Source of the DNA: Microplitis mediator
Taxonomy: Eukaryota > Arthropoda > Insecta > Hymenoptera > Braconidae
Assembly (NCBI RefSeq): GCF_029852145.1
Contig: NC_079970.1
Location: forward strand, 6,572,001-6,636,000
Length of the DNA stretch: 64,000 nt
Direction: 5' to 3'
A program made the translations under genes and the position numbers. Positions 10,246 through 21,323 of the stretch are shown here, piece by piece. The notes under the pieces were generated by a model. That model was not told where the DNA came from. It saw only the letters and a list, made by a program, of their open reading frames with translations, and did not search any database. Position 1 is the stretch's first letter; every line of letters starts with the position of its first letter.

Positions 10246-13200
10246 TCACGGATCGATGAACGATATCATGATGTATCTAGTTCCTTTTGTAACTAATAGA
10301 CCCTCGTGATAATGAGTCAATCTCCCAGGATGCATCAACATCCAGCCAGGTTTTGTGTCAGTGACTGAACAATTGTAACGTATGAATCGACAGCCACCTC
10401 CTTCATAATCAACTCCAGCTTTATTCAATGCAATATTTATTGTGTATGTCGAGCTGTCGTGATGTGCTCTCAGCGAAGGCTGCTCATCTGGTCTGTATCT
10501 CACGACGAAATTCATCAGTGACTTTGGTGGCTATAAAAATAAATATATTTAAATATTGATGACTAGACAAAGTATTAAAATCTATCCGGTGCCATCAATT
10601 GACAAATGAATCCAGAACCAGAACCAAAACCAGGACCAGGACCAATGTGCTCACTACTTTTTACAAACGACTTAAATGACAGAACAAAAATATCTACGGC
10701 GGTGCCACCAATTAAATAAATAAAAAAATGAATGAAATTTATATAATCCCTTACATAGTCGTAATATCCGAGAAATACCATTTGTTGCAATGGGCTTACA
10801 TATATCCGTAGGAACTCTAGCCACGTTTCATGGAGACCCACTTGGGCCATATGAATATCACGAGTTGGAACTGGTTCGTACCCACTGTCAAGTCGATCGT
10901 CCTAAAAATATCATGCATGTATTATAAATGTATACATCTTACATCGTGAAAATATCCGAGAAAAACGAGCTCTTGCAATGGTCTGACGTACTCCTTGAGT
11001 ATATACAACCAGTGCGGCTCGTAATTGACTTGATTCATGTGAATATCACGCGTTGGTACGTTTTCATAACCGCCTTGCAGCCGAGAATCCTGTTGATTAA
11101 TTTTATCAATACGCGAATAAATATATTAATAAATTTTATAGATAAATTACTTAATTCTGTTGACATACATTTTACCTAGATAAAATATTATAAAAATTAT
11201 ATTATTTAGGGGTGTAATAATTTGAATTATTCGACTGAAGTCAGATGACGTCTTATAATTTTGGGATTTTTTTTCAAAACGATAAATTATAAAAAAAAAA
11301 AATATTTAAAAAAATTGCACTTGTAGTTTTTTTAATTTTCTACATGTGCATATTTTCAGTTTTTTTCTGGAAATGATTCGTTGAAAAAAATTGATAATTT
11401 TTTTGTTAACTTCGGGATCATAATTTTTTCCAATAATTCAAATTTTAGTCAGAGGTAAATAGAGCTCAGACATAAATTTACGAAAAAAATATTTCTGATT
11501 ACTGGAAAAATTAAGCTCTGCATTAAATAAAAATTGAATATTCGAAAGCTGATCAGAATAATTCGAAAATTGACGAATAATTCAGGAAGTTACGAATAAT
11601 TCGAAAATTTTCGAATCATTTGATTCGATTCGATTCGAACGTGACTCGAACACCCATAATATTATTATAAAAATTTTTCTTACATGATTTGATCCGTCAG
11701 ACCACTGGCCGAATGCTTCCATTATTTCAATAAATTCTTTGGTGAATCTTGGCGATACTATTGGGAACCAGTAGACATCAGGACATGGCTAAAATGATGA
11801 TCAATTTTTTTAAAATTACTCTGGTAAATTAATTAAAATACATAAGTATTTAATATAAATTGTGTACCTGAACAGGCGTATTGTCCTCATCAAAGTTTTT
11901 CGAGTAGTTAACATGGAGATAACGTTTCTCCCAGTCATTTTTATTGTTAAATATTTCGTACAAATCAGGATTTGTGTAATGAGTATTATAACTATCTGTA
12001 TTTATAAGATGACCAAACTCCAGGCGATTATTTACGTACATAAAAATGCCCTTTTGTCGATTTGTTATAGCAAAAGACATGTCAGGATCTAGATCATTGG
12101 CTACAAATAGGGGCCGGGTTGAAGCATTGCTGATTATTGTTACGTTGATCAAGTAACAATTAGTAATATAAGGAACATTCCATAGACCTCTGTAACATAA
12201 AAAAAATTTTGAAAATTCAAACGTGCTGGCTTACTTGCTCATTCATTCAAAAAGTGATCAATAGATAACGTTCCTACATGTAGAAAAGTTAAAAAAAAAC
12301 AATCATAAAATGATAAGCAACAAAAAGGCCATTCGGAAGCCGAAATGGAAGTAGATTTTTCATTATTTATTTAATTATTTAAATCCGTAAGATAGACAGT
12401 GGCGTTTAAATGTTCATTTAAAGCTTATAAGTTCAATTATATTTATGCTTGTCAATTTCGAAAAAATACTTTATGTATACTGTTTTGAAATCTTCATAAA
12501 TGACCATGTCAACGCATATATGGGCTTATATTACGTCAGAAAATATTTTACCGGGATATACTAAATCATATGTGGATATATCAAACTATATCAGGCTATA
12601 TCGTCAAGTCATATCAACTTTTAAAAGGTTCTTCTCTGAAATACTTGATTTTAAAAGGTTCTTCTATTTAAGGATTCAAATGTAATAAAAAATAAAATAA
12701 ATCAATCGTGTATTTTAAATTTCCCGCTATAAAAATTGAAAATTTCCAAAAAAAGGGAAGTTATTGGTTTCGGTCCGATTTTCGAAAATTGAGTTTTCAG
12801 ATCTCGACGTTTTGAGGTCCTAGGAAGTTATTCTCGGACGATATATTTGGAACGAATCAACCGATTTGGACGTATTTGGCGGCAATCGAATGGGCTCATC
12901 AAGACCTATATCCGGATAGATTTTGAGTTGAGATTTTAAAGTTGATCGGCCAAGTAGTTTACGAGTTATAGGAAAAATAAAAATTAAAAAATATTTTTTT
13001 TTTTTTAGGTTTTTTTCTTATGACTCATAAACTAATCACCGGATTTCCCTCAAAATTTACAGAGTTCTAAGTCTTGATGATCTCTTTCAATTGCCGCCAA
13101 ATACCTCCAAATCGGTTGATTCGTTCCAAAGATTCGTACGAAAACAATTAATTTTTTTTTTTTAGCTAAATGTATTTTTTTTTGGTTGAACAATAAAATA

Positions 13201-16200
13201 GCCATATTTTGACTTCGAGGCGCTCAAAAACAGCAGGAAGTTTTGGGATTGGCCCACAGGATCAACGGTTTTTCTGATTTTTTAAGTTTTTGTGTTTACC
13301 AACACCCGTACATACTGACGGACATCACAAATTTAAAGAAAGTGACTTAATATTGAGTTCGCTTTATTAATTAATAAATGATCTTTCAAATGGTACGAAT
13401 TTTGATCTAGTTGATAATATTTGAATAAGTGTAGATTTTTACATGAGTGAATCAGCTGGAACCGAGTAAGCGTTAGCAGAACACGTCTCATTGCTTCGCA
13501 ATTGAGTTGAGGAAAAATAATTAACAAAGTTAAGATTGCAATGTTTAGCTTTGTGTGCTGAAAAGATAAATAATTTCGAAGGTTAATAAGAGTCAGGCGA
13601 AAATGTTTAGGTAGACGAACACAGTGGTGTCGTGATTGGTCGTACCCAACTAGCAATTGGTTGTGTATAATTATCCAATTGAGATTGATAACACTCTGAC
13701 ACTGTGGCTTAGCGGTTTCATCGGGTTGCGTCCATTCATGTTTTGGGCTCGACGATATTAACTCTTTTGTCAGATAATATCAGTATTTTAAGTTATTTTC
13801 ACGTTAATTTACGTGTATTGCTTTGCTATTAAGTTGCTATTAAATAAAATAGACAAGTGTAATTTTACAAATACATATATATTGTAATTTAATTTTAAGT
13901 TTGTGAAGATATTAATTATAGAGCTAATAATCTGCCGCGGGAAAAATAATTTTACTGGTAGTAAAATCACTGGTTAATAATTACATTTATTTTAAATTAT
14001 TTATTATCATTTTTTTATGACAACAGACAGGACCAATGAAGTACCGGTTGGTTTTATCTATTTTCCTGCTTGTGATGATGCTTAAATCGACGGCAGACGG
14101 TGCTAAGGGTGGGATCGGCAGAGCAGGAGTACGCGGAAGAGGTAGAGGACGCATCTACAGTTCAAGAATGCCGATAATTATTCCCGGTCGTAATACCAAT
14201 AGCGGTTACTATGAAAATAAAGACGTAAGTAATAAAGACGAAGTTAAATTAATTATTGACTAAATGCAATAAATTTATAATTAAAAAAGGGCGCGAAAAT
14301 AGTAAAGTCTTCGCACTTTGAACTGGACTACATGCTGGGTAGAAAAATAACATTTTTCTGCATGGCACGTGGGTTCCCGAGACCGGAAATCACCTGGTAC
14401 AAAGATGACATCGAACTTTATCACCATAAATTTTTCCAAGTAAGCGAGCGGGATAATTACTTTTAGAAATAATTAATTTATAGTAATCATGGTTGAAAAG
14501 ATTGTTAATTATTTTTTTAATAAACAGGTCCATGAATGGGCCGTTGGAAATGATACAATAAAATCTAAAATGGAAATAGATCCTGCGACACAGAAAGATG
14601 CTGGTTATTATTCATGTCAAGCTGATAATCAGTACGCCGTTGATCGTCGGGGTTTCCGGACCGATTACGTTATGATCTCTTATTAATATATTGTATTAAA
14701 TATAAATATATATACATGTTTACACGAATTACTACAGCAATAAATAAATTAGACATTTATATTAAAATGTTATTGCGTTTAAAATAATTTAAATAAAGCC
14801 ATTGTATTTAATGTTGTAATAAATAATAACAATAATAATAATAATAATAATAATAATTAATAATAAATTTATAAATAAATATTGTGTCACTAATTCCAAA
14901 ATGACATATTTTTATACGCCCTTTTGGCTTTAGTCATTAAGTTTAAAACCAAAAGGGTGTTTTTTTTAATTGCCAATCGTATTGTAGACTTATTCTGGAG
15001 CTTAAAATTTTTTTTTTAATTTTTAGTTATGAAATAAATCTACAAGACGATTGGCAATGAAAAAAAATTGTATGCCCTTTTGATTTTAGTCACAAAGTTT
15101 AGAACCAAAAAGGCGTAAAATTTTTTTTCAATTCCTCATAAATCTACAAAACTATAATGGCTATGAAAAAAAAAATTATACGCGATATGTATCAGCTTAT
15201 TTTATGATTAACAATTTACGGATTTTTTTATTTAAAAAAAAAAAAATATATGCACATGTAGGAAATTTAAAAAACTATAAGTGCAGTTTTTAGAATATTT
15301 ATTTTTTTAAATTTATGGTTTTAAAAAAATATTCAAAAGTTAGTAGACGTCGGCTAATTTCAATATCATCTTATTTTAGGTATGAATAGATATTTATTTA
15401 TTTATTTATTTAACGCCAATCGGCTATACACTAATGAAATATAAAATGATAAAAAGATATATATAATTCTAAATAACTAAAAAGAAAAATAACAATCTAT
15501 ATAAAGATAATATTTTTGATGATTAGTGTTGCAAAAGTTACAAATCAATTTAGTTATTTACAAATCAATTTAGCACTTGACCGTCTGTTTACAAAAAATT
15601 TTACTCCCCCAGTATTATTTTACTGCTCGAATAATTATGAAAAATGACTCGAATCATATATAATAATATCATATTGTAAGTTATACTATTAGGACATTAA
15701 TGGCTGAATAAATAAAATTTTAAGTAATTAATTGAATAATAAATCGGGCTTAGTTTCGTGTTGGTGATTAAGGGGCAGATTAATTTTTTTTATTTATGTT
15801 TACGATATATGTATGTATATATGTATGTATAAATAAGTATACGGGTAATTTTTTGTTAAAAGTTTAATGGATTAAGTACAAATCGAGTGGATAACAATGA
15901 AACAAGGGAGATTGAGACTGCAAGTGCTGCTGTGTAACTGATGGAAGTAGAATTTAATATCAACGATTGTGATTTATTCGTAGCTCTGTTTCTATTGAGC
16001 TATAAGTCTACTGTAATGGATAGTCGTGAACAACTAGGGGAGTAATGAGTGATGACTGTCAGTTAGAGATCTGTGTTCCGTGTCATCGTTGAATCGCGAT
16101 ATTTGTCTCGTGAATGCAGACATTCAGTTATTACGTTTATCACCTCACTATCAATACCCATATAAATTTAAATCTCATATATTTCGCCCAATAGTTATCA

Positions 16201-19200
16201 ATAATAATAATAATAATTACTATTATTATTGTTATTATTTAATATTTTTTTGTGGGATTTAATTGACGATGACAAGAGCAGTTGCAATCGCTCTTTTATT
16301 GGTAGTGATACTGATGATAAATTGTCCGGAGACAAATGGACGTAGAGGAAAATCAAGGGCTAGAAGTAAGTCGCGTGTACAAATTGGATTACCGATAACT
16401 GGAAAATATCGCGACCCTGAAAGTGACCAGTATTACAACAATAATAACGTAATTAGTATTGATATTAATTATTAATTAATATGTTTCTTTTTTTTTCTTG
16501 TATAATTATTATTTGTAAAGAGTGTGATGTGTTACTAGGGCGCTAAGATACTTTTGGCTTCGCACTTTGATCTTGAGTATGTACTGGGACACAAAATAGC
16601 TTTTCTCTGCGTAGCAAGAGGATCACCACGTCCTCATATTACATGGTTTAAAGATGGGGCAGAAATTTATACCCATTTATATTTACACGTAAGTTTTTTA
16701 TGATAAATTTTACTCAAGTGTAAGGCAAAAGACCTAGTACCCAATCAGAGAACTAGTACTCAATCACTCACATATTTTGCTAAATTTTACTAAATATAGA
16801 TATACAAATATATGAGTGATCGGGTACTAGTTCCCTGATTGCGCACTGGGTCTCTTACCTTAGACGAAAAATAAAAAAAAATTAAAGTAAGAGACCCAGT
16901 ATCCGACCAGGGAACTAACATCCGATCGCTCGTGTATTTGTATATATATATATATTTACTACATTTAACTAAATATAGATATACAAATACATGAGGGATC
17001 GGGCATTAGTTCTCTGATCGGGTACTGAGTCTTTTACCTCATCTAGTATTTAAATATAATTGTTTTAAAATTAATGAGTATAAATAATTTTAAAAAACAG
17101 GTTCACGTATGGGAAGTTAAAAATGACACAATTAAATCAAAATTGGAAATAGATCCTGCTACGCAGATGGATGCGGGTGTATATGAATGCACAGCAGACA
17201 ATATGTATGCCATTGATCGACGATCATTTAAAACAGATTTTTCAATTGCTTTCGATTAATATGGATTTATATATATTTAAATAATAAAATAAATATTTAT
17301 TTTTAATGACACTATTATACCTAAATGAAATAAAATGTCTGTTTAAATTTTATCTGTACCTAGTTATGTAATTGTAGAAAATAAAATAATAATATCATTG
17401 AATAATTATAATTATTTTAATTAAAAATAATACTTACCGGCGTTTATTTTCAATAATTTCCATATAATCTGAGCTACGTGCGTAGTATCCATTGTCAGCA
17501 ACAGCTCCCCAGAAATTGCTCCAACTTTGTCCAGGTCTAAGTAGCAAAGGCGCGACGATTGATCGCTGCTGTTCTACGAGTAACTTAAGAGCATGTTCGT
17601 TGTCAAGATGAGCCACGGATTCGATGAAAAAGTATCCAGAACACTCTTTGAGTAGGCAGTAATTTCTAAAATTTATTCAAATTAGTCTATATTACTTTTT
17701 TTTATGAGATAAAAACAATTTAGACGTACAGAGAAAGATCTCTGGCTGTTGCGGGATCAATTTGATCAGACGGAGTAATGATTTTCTTGCTTTTGTACTG
17801 ATCACCGAATTTTTCAATCCAATTATTCAATACTTTCTCATGATAGGCTTCGTTGTTGTAAACAAAAAGATGTAACTTGGACTTGGGATAAGTTTGCCGG
17901 GCGATTTTATTTAAAAATTCTTCGAGAAATGGCGTAGCTTTGTCAATAAAAATGGCTATTAAAATAGGCGGGTATGTGTTTTGTTCTTCATCTGAAAGTT
18001 CTATTGTATTGTCCCAGCAATTTAAACATCCCTCCGCTGGATTCCATGCTTTAGCTAAATAATTTCCCAGGGAATTTAACACCAGTTTTGAAGGACCGTT
18101 TCCATGGATGATCAGTGGTACTGTATCGTATAATGTATTTTGTAAGTAGGCTTCATCTTCTTTGAATCGCAATTCGATATTCTCTGAAAAAGCACCATAA
18201 TAATTAATAATTAATTATCTAAGTAATTTATAACTCGTATTAACTACAGATGTTTAATTAAAATATTACCTATAGATCCAAATAAATTTTGAAATATTTC
18301 ACACTTGTGATCAAGTTTTATTTTGTGCTTCCGGCGAAGACTTTCATTCAAATAAATATTCGTATAATAAAGCTGGTCATCATCAGTATCTTCTATTTTT
18401 TTATCAGTTATTATTGCGTACACATCGGATGCGTAGCCTATAAAACCACCGGAATTGAGATAGGGTTCACCGTGATAAACTTTTGGATATTTTGACGCTA
18501 ATGATTTATCAGGCCAACTAAATTTCTCAGCAGCAAATAGTATACGTGCGTCTAAGCTCTTAAATTTTTTTACTATTTGTTCTAACGTTGATGAAAATAT
18601 GACATCATAACTGGAAAATTAAATAATAATTATTTAAAATATTAAATACACAGAAAAGAAAGATTTTTTGTACCCAAGAAATATTTTGCATTAGGAATTG
18701 AAGATAGAAAATTTCTTAAGACTAAAAAAAATTTTTTAATGCAAGAAATTTTTTTTTACCGTAAAAAATTTTTTCTTGCTCCAAGAAAATTTTTATTTTA
18801 AATTTATAATGCAAACAAATTCTTAAAACGAGTAAGAATTTTCTTGTAGTGATTTTCTTCAGACCAGAAAAAATTCTCGACATAAGAAATTTTTTTTTTT
18901 ACTGTGAAAAATTTTTTCTTGCCCAAGAAAATTTTCATTTTCAATTTATAATGTAAAAAATTTCCTGAAACAAGTAAAAATTTTCTCGGGCCGGTTTTTT
19001 TAAAACTAAAAAAAATTTCTCGATACATGAAATTTTTTTTCACCCTAAAAATTTTTTGTTTCTTCTCTGAATTTAAAATGAAAGAAATTTCTTAAAAAAA
19101 GTATAAATTTTTTTGAGATGAGTAAAAATATTTTGCGCCAAGAAATTTTTTTTTCTGTGTAGAAAAAATAAAATACTCAAATAAATAAACTGTTTTGTAC

Positions 19201-20403
19201 CTATCAGTGAATAGAATAATTTTATTATCATCATCTTTGAATTTTTTCAGTGCGTTTTTCAATAAATTTATTTTGTATCCACCACCTACGCTCTTCATAT
19301 TTCCTCCTTTCCATGGTTTATCGAGACCAAGTACAGTGACGTTGTCCTCAAATCCATACACACGAGCTGATCTCAAATATCTTTCAAAGCCATCAGTTCT
19401 ATTTGAAGCAACTGTTATGGTCAGTACATTTAATGTATCATCTGTAAGTTATCAAAGAACAAAAATAAATGTATGAATTAATTAATTACAAAATCATTAT
19501 AGGTTTTACGGCTGCCCAATTTCAAAACACAGTAAGTGAAAAATTTTTCAAAATCGATTTTTTAGTATTTTTAGTTCCAGTGGAGTTTTGTGAACATAAT
19601 TCAAAAATTTTATTTATGTCAGATACTGTGTTTTGAAATTGGGCAGCCGTTTATTTATAAAAAAATAACTATTGGGTAATTCAAAGGCATTATTTAAATA
19701 TTTATATTGAAATCATTGCGGTACACGTGACAAATGTTTAAGATAAAAAGTAGTATCTCATCGAGTGACTGCGAATGACCGCACAGCATTCGGTAAGCGC
19801 GCGGTTTCCTCCAACATCACATAAGTTCCTCTTGCTACATACATCAATTATGTTCCTTGCGCGCTTTAATACCAAACCATAAAACACGTACACGCTTTTT
19901 TTGGGCTATTTTTACACCAGTTACTTTTAGTTTTACCATTTATTGCTCCATAATAAAAAGAAAATCGGTGAAAAAAAGTAATGAAAAAAAGAAGTCATTT
20001 AATTATTTAAAAAATTTCTAATTCATGCTCTGTCAATTCAAATAAAAATAAATAAAAAAATTCAACGGTTTGTTGATTAAATAGAAAAACTATTACGGGT
20101 GATTGCACTTAAATAATAACAATATTTCATTTAATTTATTACAGTACTTGAGAGTAATTTATTTAAAATATTTATTTGAAATTAAAAGAATTAGTTTTTT
20201 AAAAATTTTTTAAATTTATTAATAAATTGGAGTAAAAAATATTATTGTAAATGTAAATATAAAAAATGCACTTGAGTGATAAAAAAAATGTTTATTTATT
20301 TATTTAATAATTAATAAAATTTATTACCAGTATTATTGGCGACTGTCTTTTGGATAAAAAAACAGTAGATGCTGATAAGATTCAAAATCCCCAAACGCTT
20401 CAT
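10246..20403 (-). CDS. Plod: Procollagen lysyl hydroxylase / glycosyltransferase
   Basis: Nine-exon transcript, minus strand: 20328-20403, 19201-19441, 18270-18610, 17730-18183, 17438-17665, 11868-12189, 11684-11788, one of two alternative exons (10943-11089 or 10755-10901), and 10246-10530. This gives 732 residues, close to human PLOD1. A signal peptide (hydrophobic residues about 4-20) sends it to the ER lumen. The glycosyltransferase half holds DSYD at about 105-108, the metal-binding DxxD of LH3. The C-terminal 2-oxoglutarate/Fe(II) dioxygenase has the HxD pair at about 661/663, the distal His at about 713 (LTHYHEGL) and the 2-oxoglutarate Arg at about 723; the human spacing is kept. It hydroxylates collagen lysines, here probably basement-membrane collagen IV; glycosylation activity is inferred. 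The 5.2-kb intron 5 hosts two oig-4-like genes on the other strand. Confidence 0.95.
10755..10901 (-). other. Plod: PLOD alternative exon 8B
   Basis: A 147-base, phase-0 exon bounded by tatttttag and gtaagg. It encodes 49 residues beginning DDRLDSGYEPVPTRDIHM and ending LGYYDY. It aligns end to end with exon 8A at 10943-11089 (same length, phase and core PTRDIHM) but has diverged, notably in the middle. It can splice directly to the last exon through a 224-base intron. It is less like the vertebrate sequence at this position than 8A is. Confidence 0.85.
10943..11089 (-). other. Plod: PLOD alternative exon 8A
   Basis: A 147-base, phase-0 exon bounded by aatcaacag and gtaaga. It encodes 49 residues starting DSRLQGGYENVPTRDIHM and ending LGYFHD, close to the family consensus for the segment just before the HxD motif. 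The gap to exon 8B is only 41 bases, which is shorter than insect spliceosomes normally remove, so inclusion of both in one mRNA is unlikely. Confidence 0.88.
11225..11420. mobile_element. Family-A MITE in a PLOD intron
   Basis: Copy with CGACTGAAGTCAGATGACGTC at the left, the centre TTGCACTTGTAG...CTACATGTGCA, and GTTAACTTCGGGATCATAA at the right. Non-coding, between PLOD exons 7 and 8A. Confidence 0.7.
12190..12719. other. PLOD intron 5, left part
   Basis: Intronic sequence without a recognised gene or repeat. One short region (about 12520-12660) has repeated phrases such as ATATCAGG and TTTTAAAAGGTTCTTCT in tandem. Confidence 0.35.
12720..13330. mobile_element. Family-C repeat, inverted copy
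   Basis: Relative of the element at 1651-2291. It reads TTCCCGCTATAAAAATT at the left, TTGGTTTCGGTCCGATTTTC, GGTCCTAGGAAG, then AGCAGGAAGTTTTGGGATTGG at the right. No coding capacity. Confidence 0.65.
13331..14035. other. Upstream of the first oig-4-like gene
   Basis: Within PLOD intron 5. A minus-strand open stretch (13333-13656) lacks family features and is treated as chance. The stretch just before 14036 must hold the promoter and 5' UTR of the first oig-4-like gene; no clear TATA or initiator was assigned. Confidence 0.35.
14036..14686 (+). CDS. Secreted single-Ig protein, oig-4-like, copy 1
   Basis: Three exons, 14036-14224, 14290-14439 and 14528-14686, encode 165 residues. A signal peptide (about residues 1-22) is followed by a Gly/Arg-rich basic stretch (GRAGVRGRGRGR) and one immunoglobulin domain: first Cys in ITFFCMARG, core Trp in PEITWYKD, and DAGYYSCQADNQYAV with the second Cys. 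There is no membrane anchor. This architecture and the ending RRGFRTDY match the oig-4-like family; C. elegans OIG-4 is secreted and stabilises acetylcholine receptor clusters at neuromuscular junctions, so a synaptic or matrix role is inferred. The gene lies in a PLOD intron on the opposite strand and has a tandem paralogue 1.6 kb downstream with the same exon phases and identical exon 2 and 3 lengths. Confidence 0.8.
14826..14859 (+). repeat. (AAT)n microsatellite
   Basis: Run of ATA/AAT triplets in the 3' flank of oig-4-like copy 1. Confidence 0.85.
14910..15372. mobile_element. Family-E element followed by a family-A MITE
   Basis: E (about 14910-15125) has hairpin arms TATACGCCCTTTTGGCTTTA and AACCAAAAAGGCGT around TTGCCAATCGTATTGTAGAC and its inverse. 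A follows (about 15205-15372), with centre TGCACATGTAGG...CTATAAGTGCA and end GACGTCGGCTAATTTCAATA. Non-coding. Confidence 0.6.
15385..15600 (-). repeat. LINE-type 3' tail remnant
   Basis: A (TTTA)n run (15390-15412) followed by CGCCAATCGGCTATACACTA resembles the tail/3' UTR junction of the LINE remnants at 4617 and 5327 (CGCCAATCAGCAACACA). No coding part is retained. Confidence 0.4.
15601..16268 (+). other. Upstream of the second oig-4-like gene
   Basis: Intergenic stretch between the two oig-4-like copies; no gene. It must include the promoter and 5' UTR of copy 2. An ATT/TAA triplet-rich segment lies at 16201-16245. Confidence 0.35.
16269..17259 (+). CDS. Secreted single-Ig protein, oig-4-like, copy 2
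   Basis: Three exons, 16269-16448, 16539-16688 and 17101-17259, encode 162 residues. The start is the ATG at 16269; an upstream in-frame TTG is not used. A signal peptide (hydrophobic about 3-18) precedes a basic Arg/Ser/Lys-rich stretch, then one Ig domain with Cys in IAFLCVARG, Trp in HITWFKD and Cys in GVYECTADNMYAI. Exon 2 starts GAKILLASHFDLEY, against GAKIVKSSHFELDY in copy 1. Exon boundaries, phases and lengths of exons 2 and 3 are the same as in copy 1, so this is a tandem duplicate that has diverged mostly in the leader and basic region. Intron 2 is enlarged by two family-D MITEs. Probably a secreted synaptic or matrix factor, by family only. Confidence 0.8.
16717..17042. mobile_element. 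Two consecutive family-D MITEs
   Basis: Two elements, about 16717-16866 and 16886-17042, each with inverted ends of the type GTAAGAGACCCAGTATCCGA / GGTACTGAGTCTTTTAC and inner TACCCGATCACTC-like arms round an AT-rich centre with TTTTACTAAATATAGATATA. Both lie in intron 2 of oig-4-like copy 2. Confidence 0.75.
18648..19160. mobile_element. Family-G element in PLOD intron 2
   Basis: Starts ACACAGAAAA and ends TTTTCTGTGT. The inside consists of degenerate repeats of AAGAAAATTTT and TTTATAATGCAA-like phrases. Related pieces occur at about 25755-26025 and 41925-42000. Non-coding. Confidence 0.6.
19508..19650. mobile_element. 143-base MITE with perfect 27-base inverted ends (family H)
   Basis: Begins ACGGCTGCCCAATTTCAAAA and ends with its exact reverse complement; the match extends over 27 bases without a mismatch (19508-19534 and 19624-19650). 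It lies in PLOD intron 1 and is non-coding. Confidence 0.8.
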
Positions 20404-21323
20404 TCTACTGATATTGAAATGTTGTAGTCCGCAGTTGAAGCAACACTACCGAGTACTGATTTAAAATTTCATCGACAGGCTCGGAACTCGAGTATTTATC
20501 GCGGCACTTGAACCTGAACACCAGGAGTGTGGACTAAGAGAGATGTAGAGTGGAGGAACACGCACCAGAGGATACTGAAAAAAAATTTCTAACAATAACA
20601 AAACTAATAATTCATAATATTATTTCTTTGAGTATTCCCTTATTTATAAATTCAACTACTACTGTCTTTATGAAAAACATTGGATTTATTTTGTGTGGGA
20701 GTATAGTCCCGTCATCTTAAATTATAATGTTTATTTAATGTTACCCCGCATCACAAACTCATATCAACTAATTTGCTTGAGGATGTAGGGACGAGATTTT
20801 TTTTACTCTCATTTCCTTAAAAAAAAAAACAACAAATATTTCTGTGGAGAAATTTTAGTAAATTCAATTTTATCCGCTGTAGCAAAATTATCAACTGAAA
20901 TAACCGACGTTTTTTAAATAGAAACCGTTATTCAAATTTTTGAAAATAATAGAGGATGTAATTAATTATTAATAGCAGTTTAATGAAAAAAGGGTCGGTA
21001 TAGATCGAAAAAACAAGGAGCGATTTTTTGGCGGCAAAAACAATTTAAAAAAAAAGGATTTAATGAGACGTTCCAAGTGGCCAGGCTCGCTTTTTGTGAG
21101 CTTTTAGTTGTCCGTTTCAAGTCAACTTTCTGTATTCCAAAATGTTAACAAAATGATGACAAATAGAATTTTTAAAAAATCAACTTTTAAAAGTTTTCTT
21201 AAAGTTACCAAAAAAATTTTAACAAAACATAACGTATCATAAAATGACGTGATAAATGATGACTATTTAGGAATAAATAAAAGTTACTATTTTAATGCTG
21301 ATAATTTGTTATCCGAAAATGTT
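20404..21323. other. PLOD 5' flank, intergenic
   Basis: Region upstream of the PLOD ATG, which must carry its 5' UTR and promoter on the minus strand. No gene and no confident core promoter motif. Confidence 0.35.

Noticed and set aside
10575..10754. Open frame continuing from PLOD exon 8B into the intron (Gly-Pro/Gly-Ser rich end)
   Set aside because: A good donor site ends the exon; reading through would remove the catalytic last exon, and the repeat-like GPGPGF stretch comes from a CCAGAA-type simple repeat.
13333..13656. 107-codon minus-strand frame
   Set aside because: No recognisable domain, lies between repeats in a PLOD intron, and composition is what AT-rich DNA gives by chance.
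13682..13740. tRNA-like phrase (GTGGCTTAGCGGTTTCATCG ... TTGGGCTCGA)
   Set aside because: A-box-like start but no convincing cloverleaf or acceptor stem; at most a tRNA-derived SINE relic.
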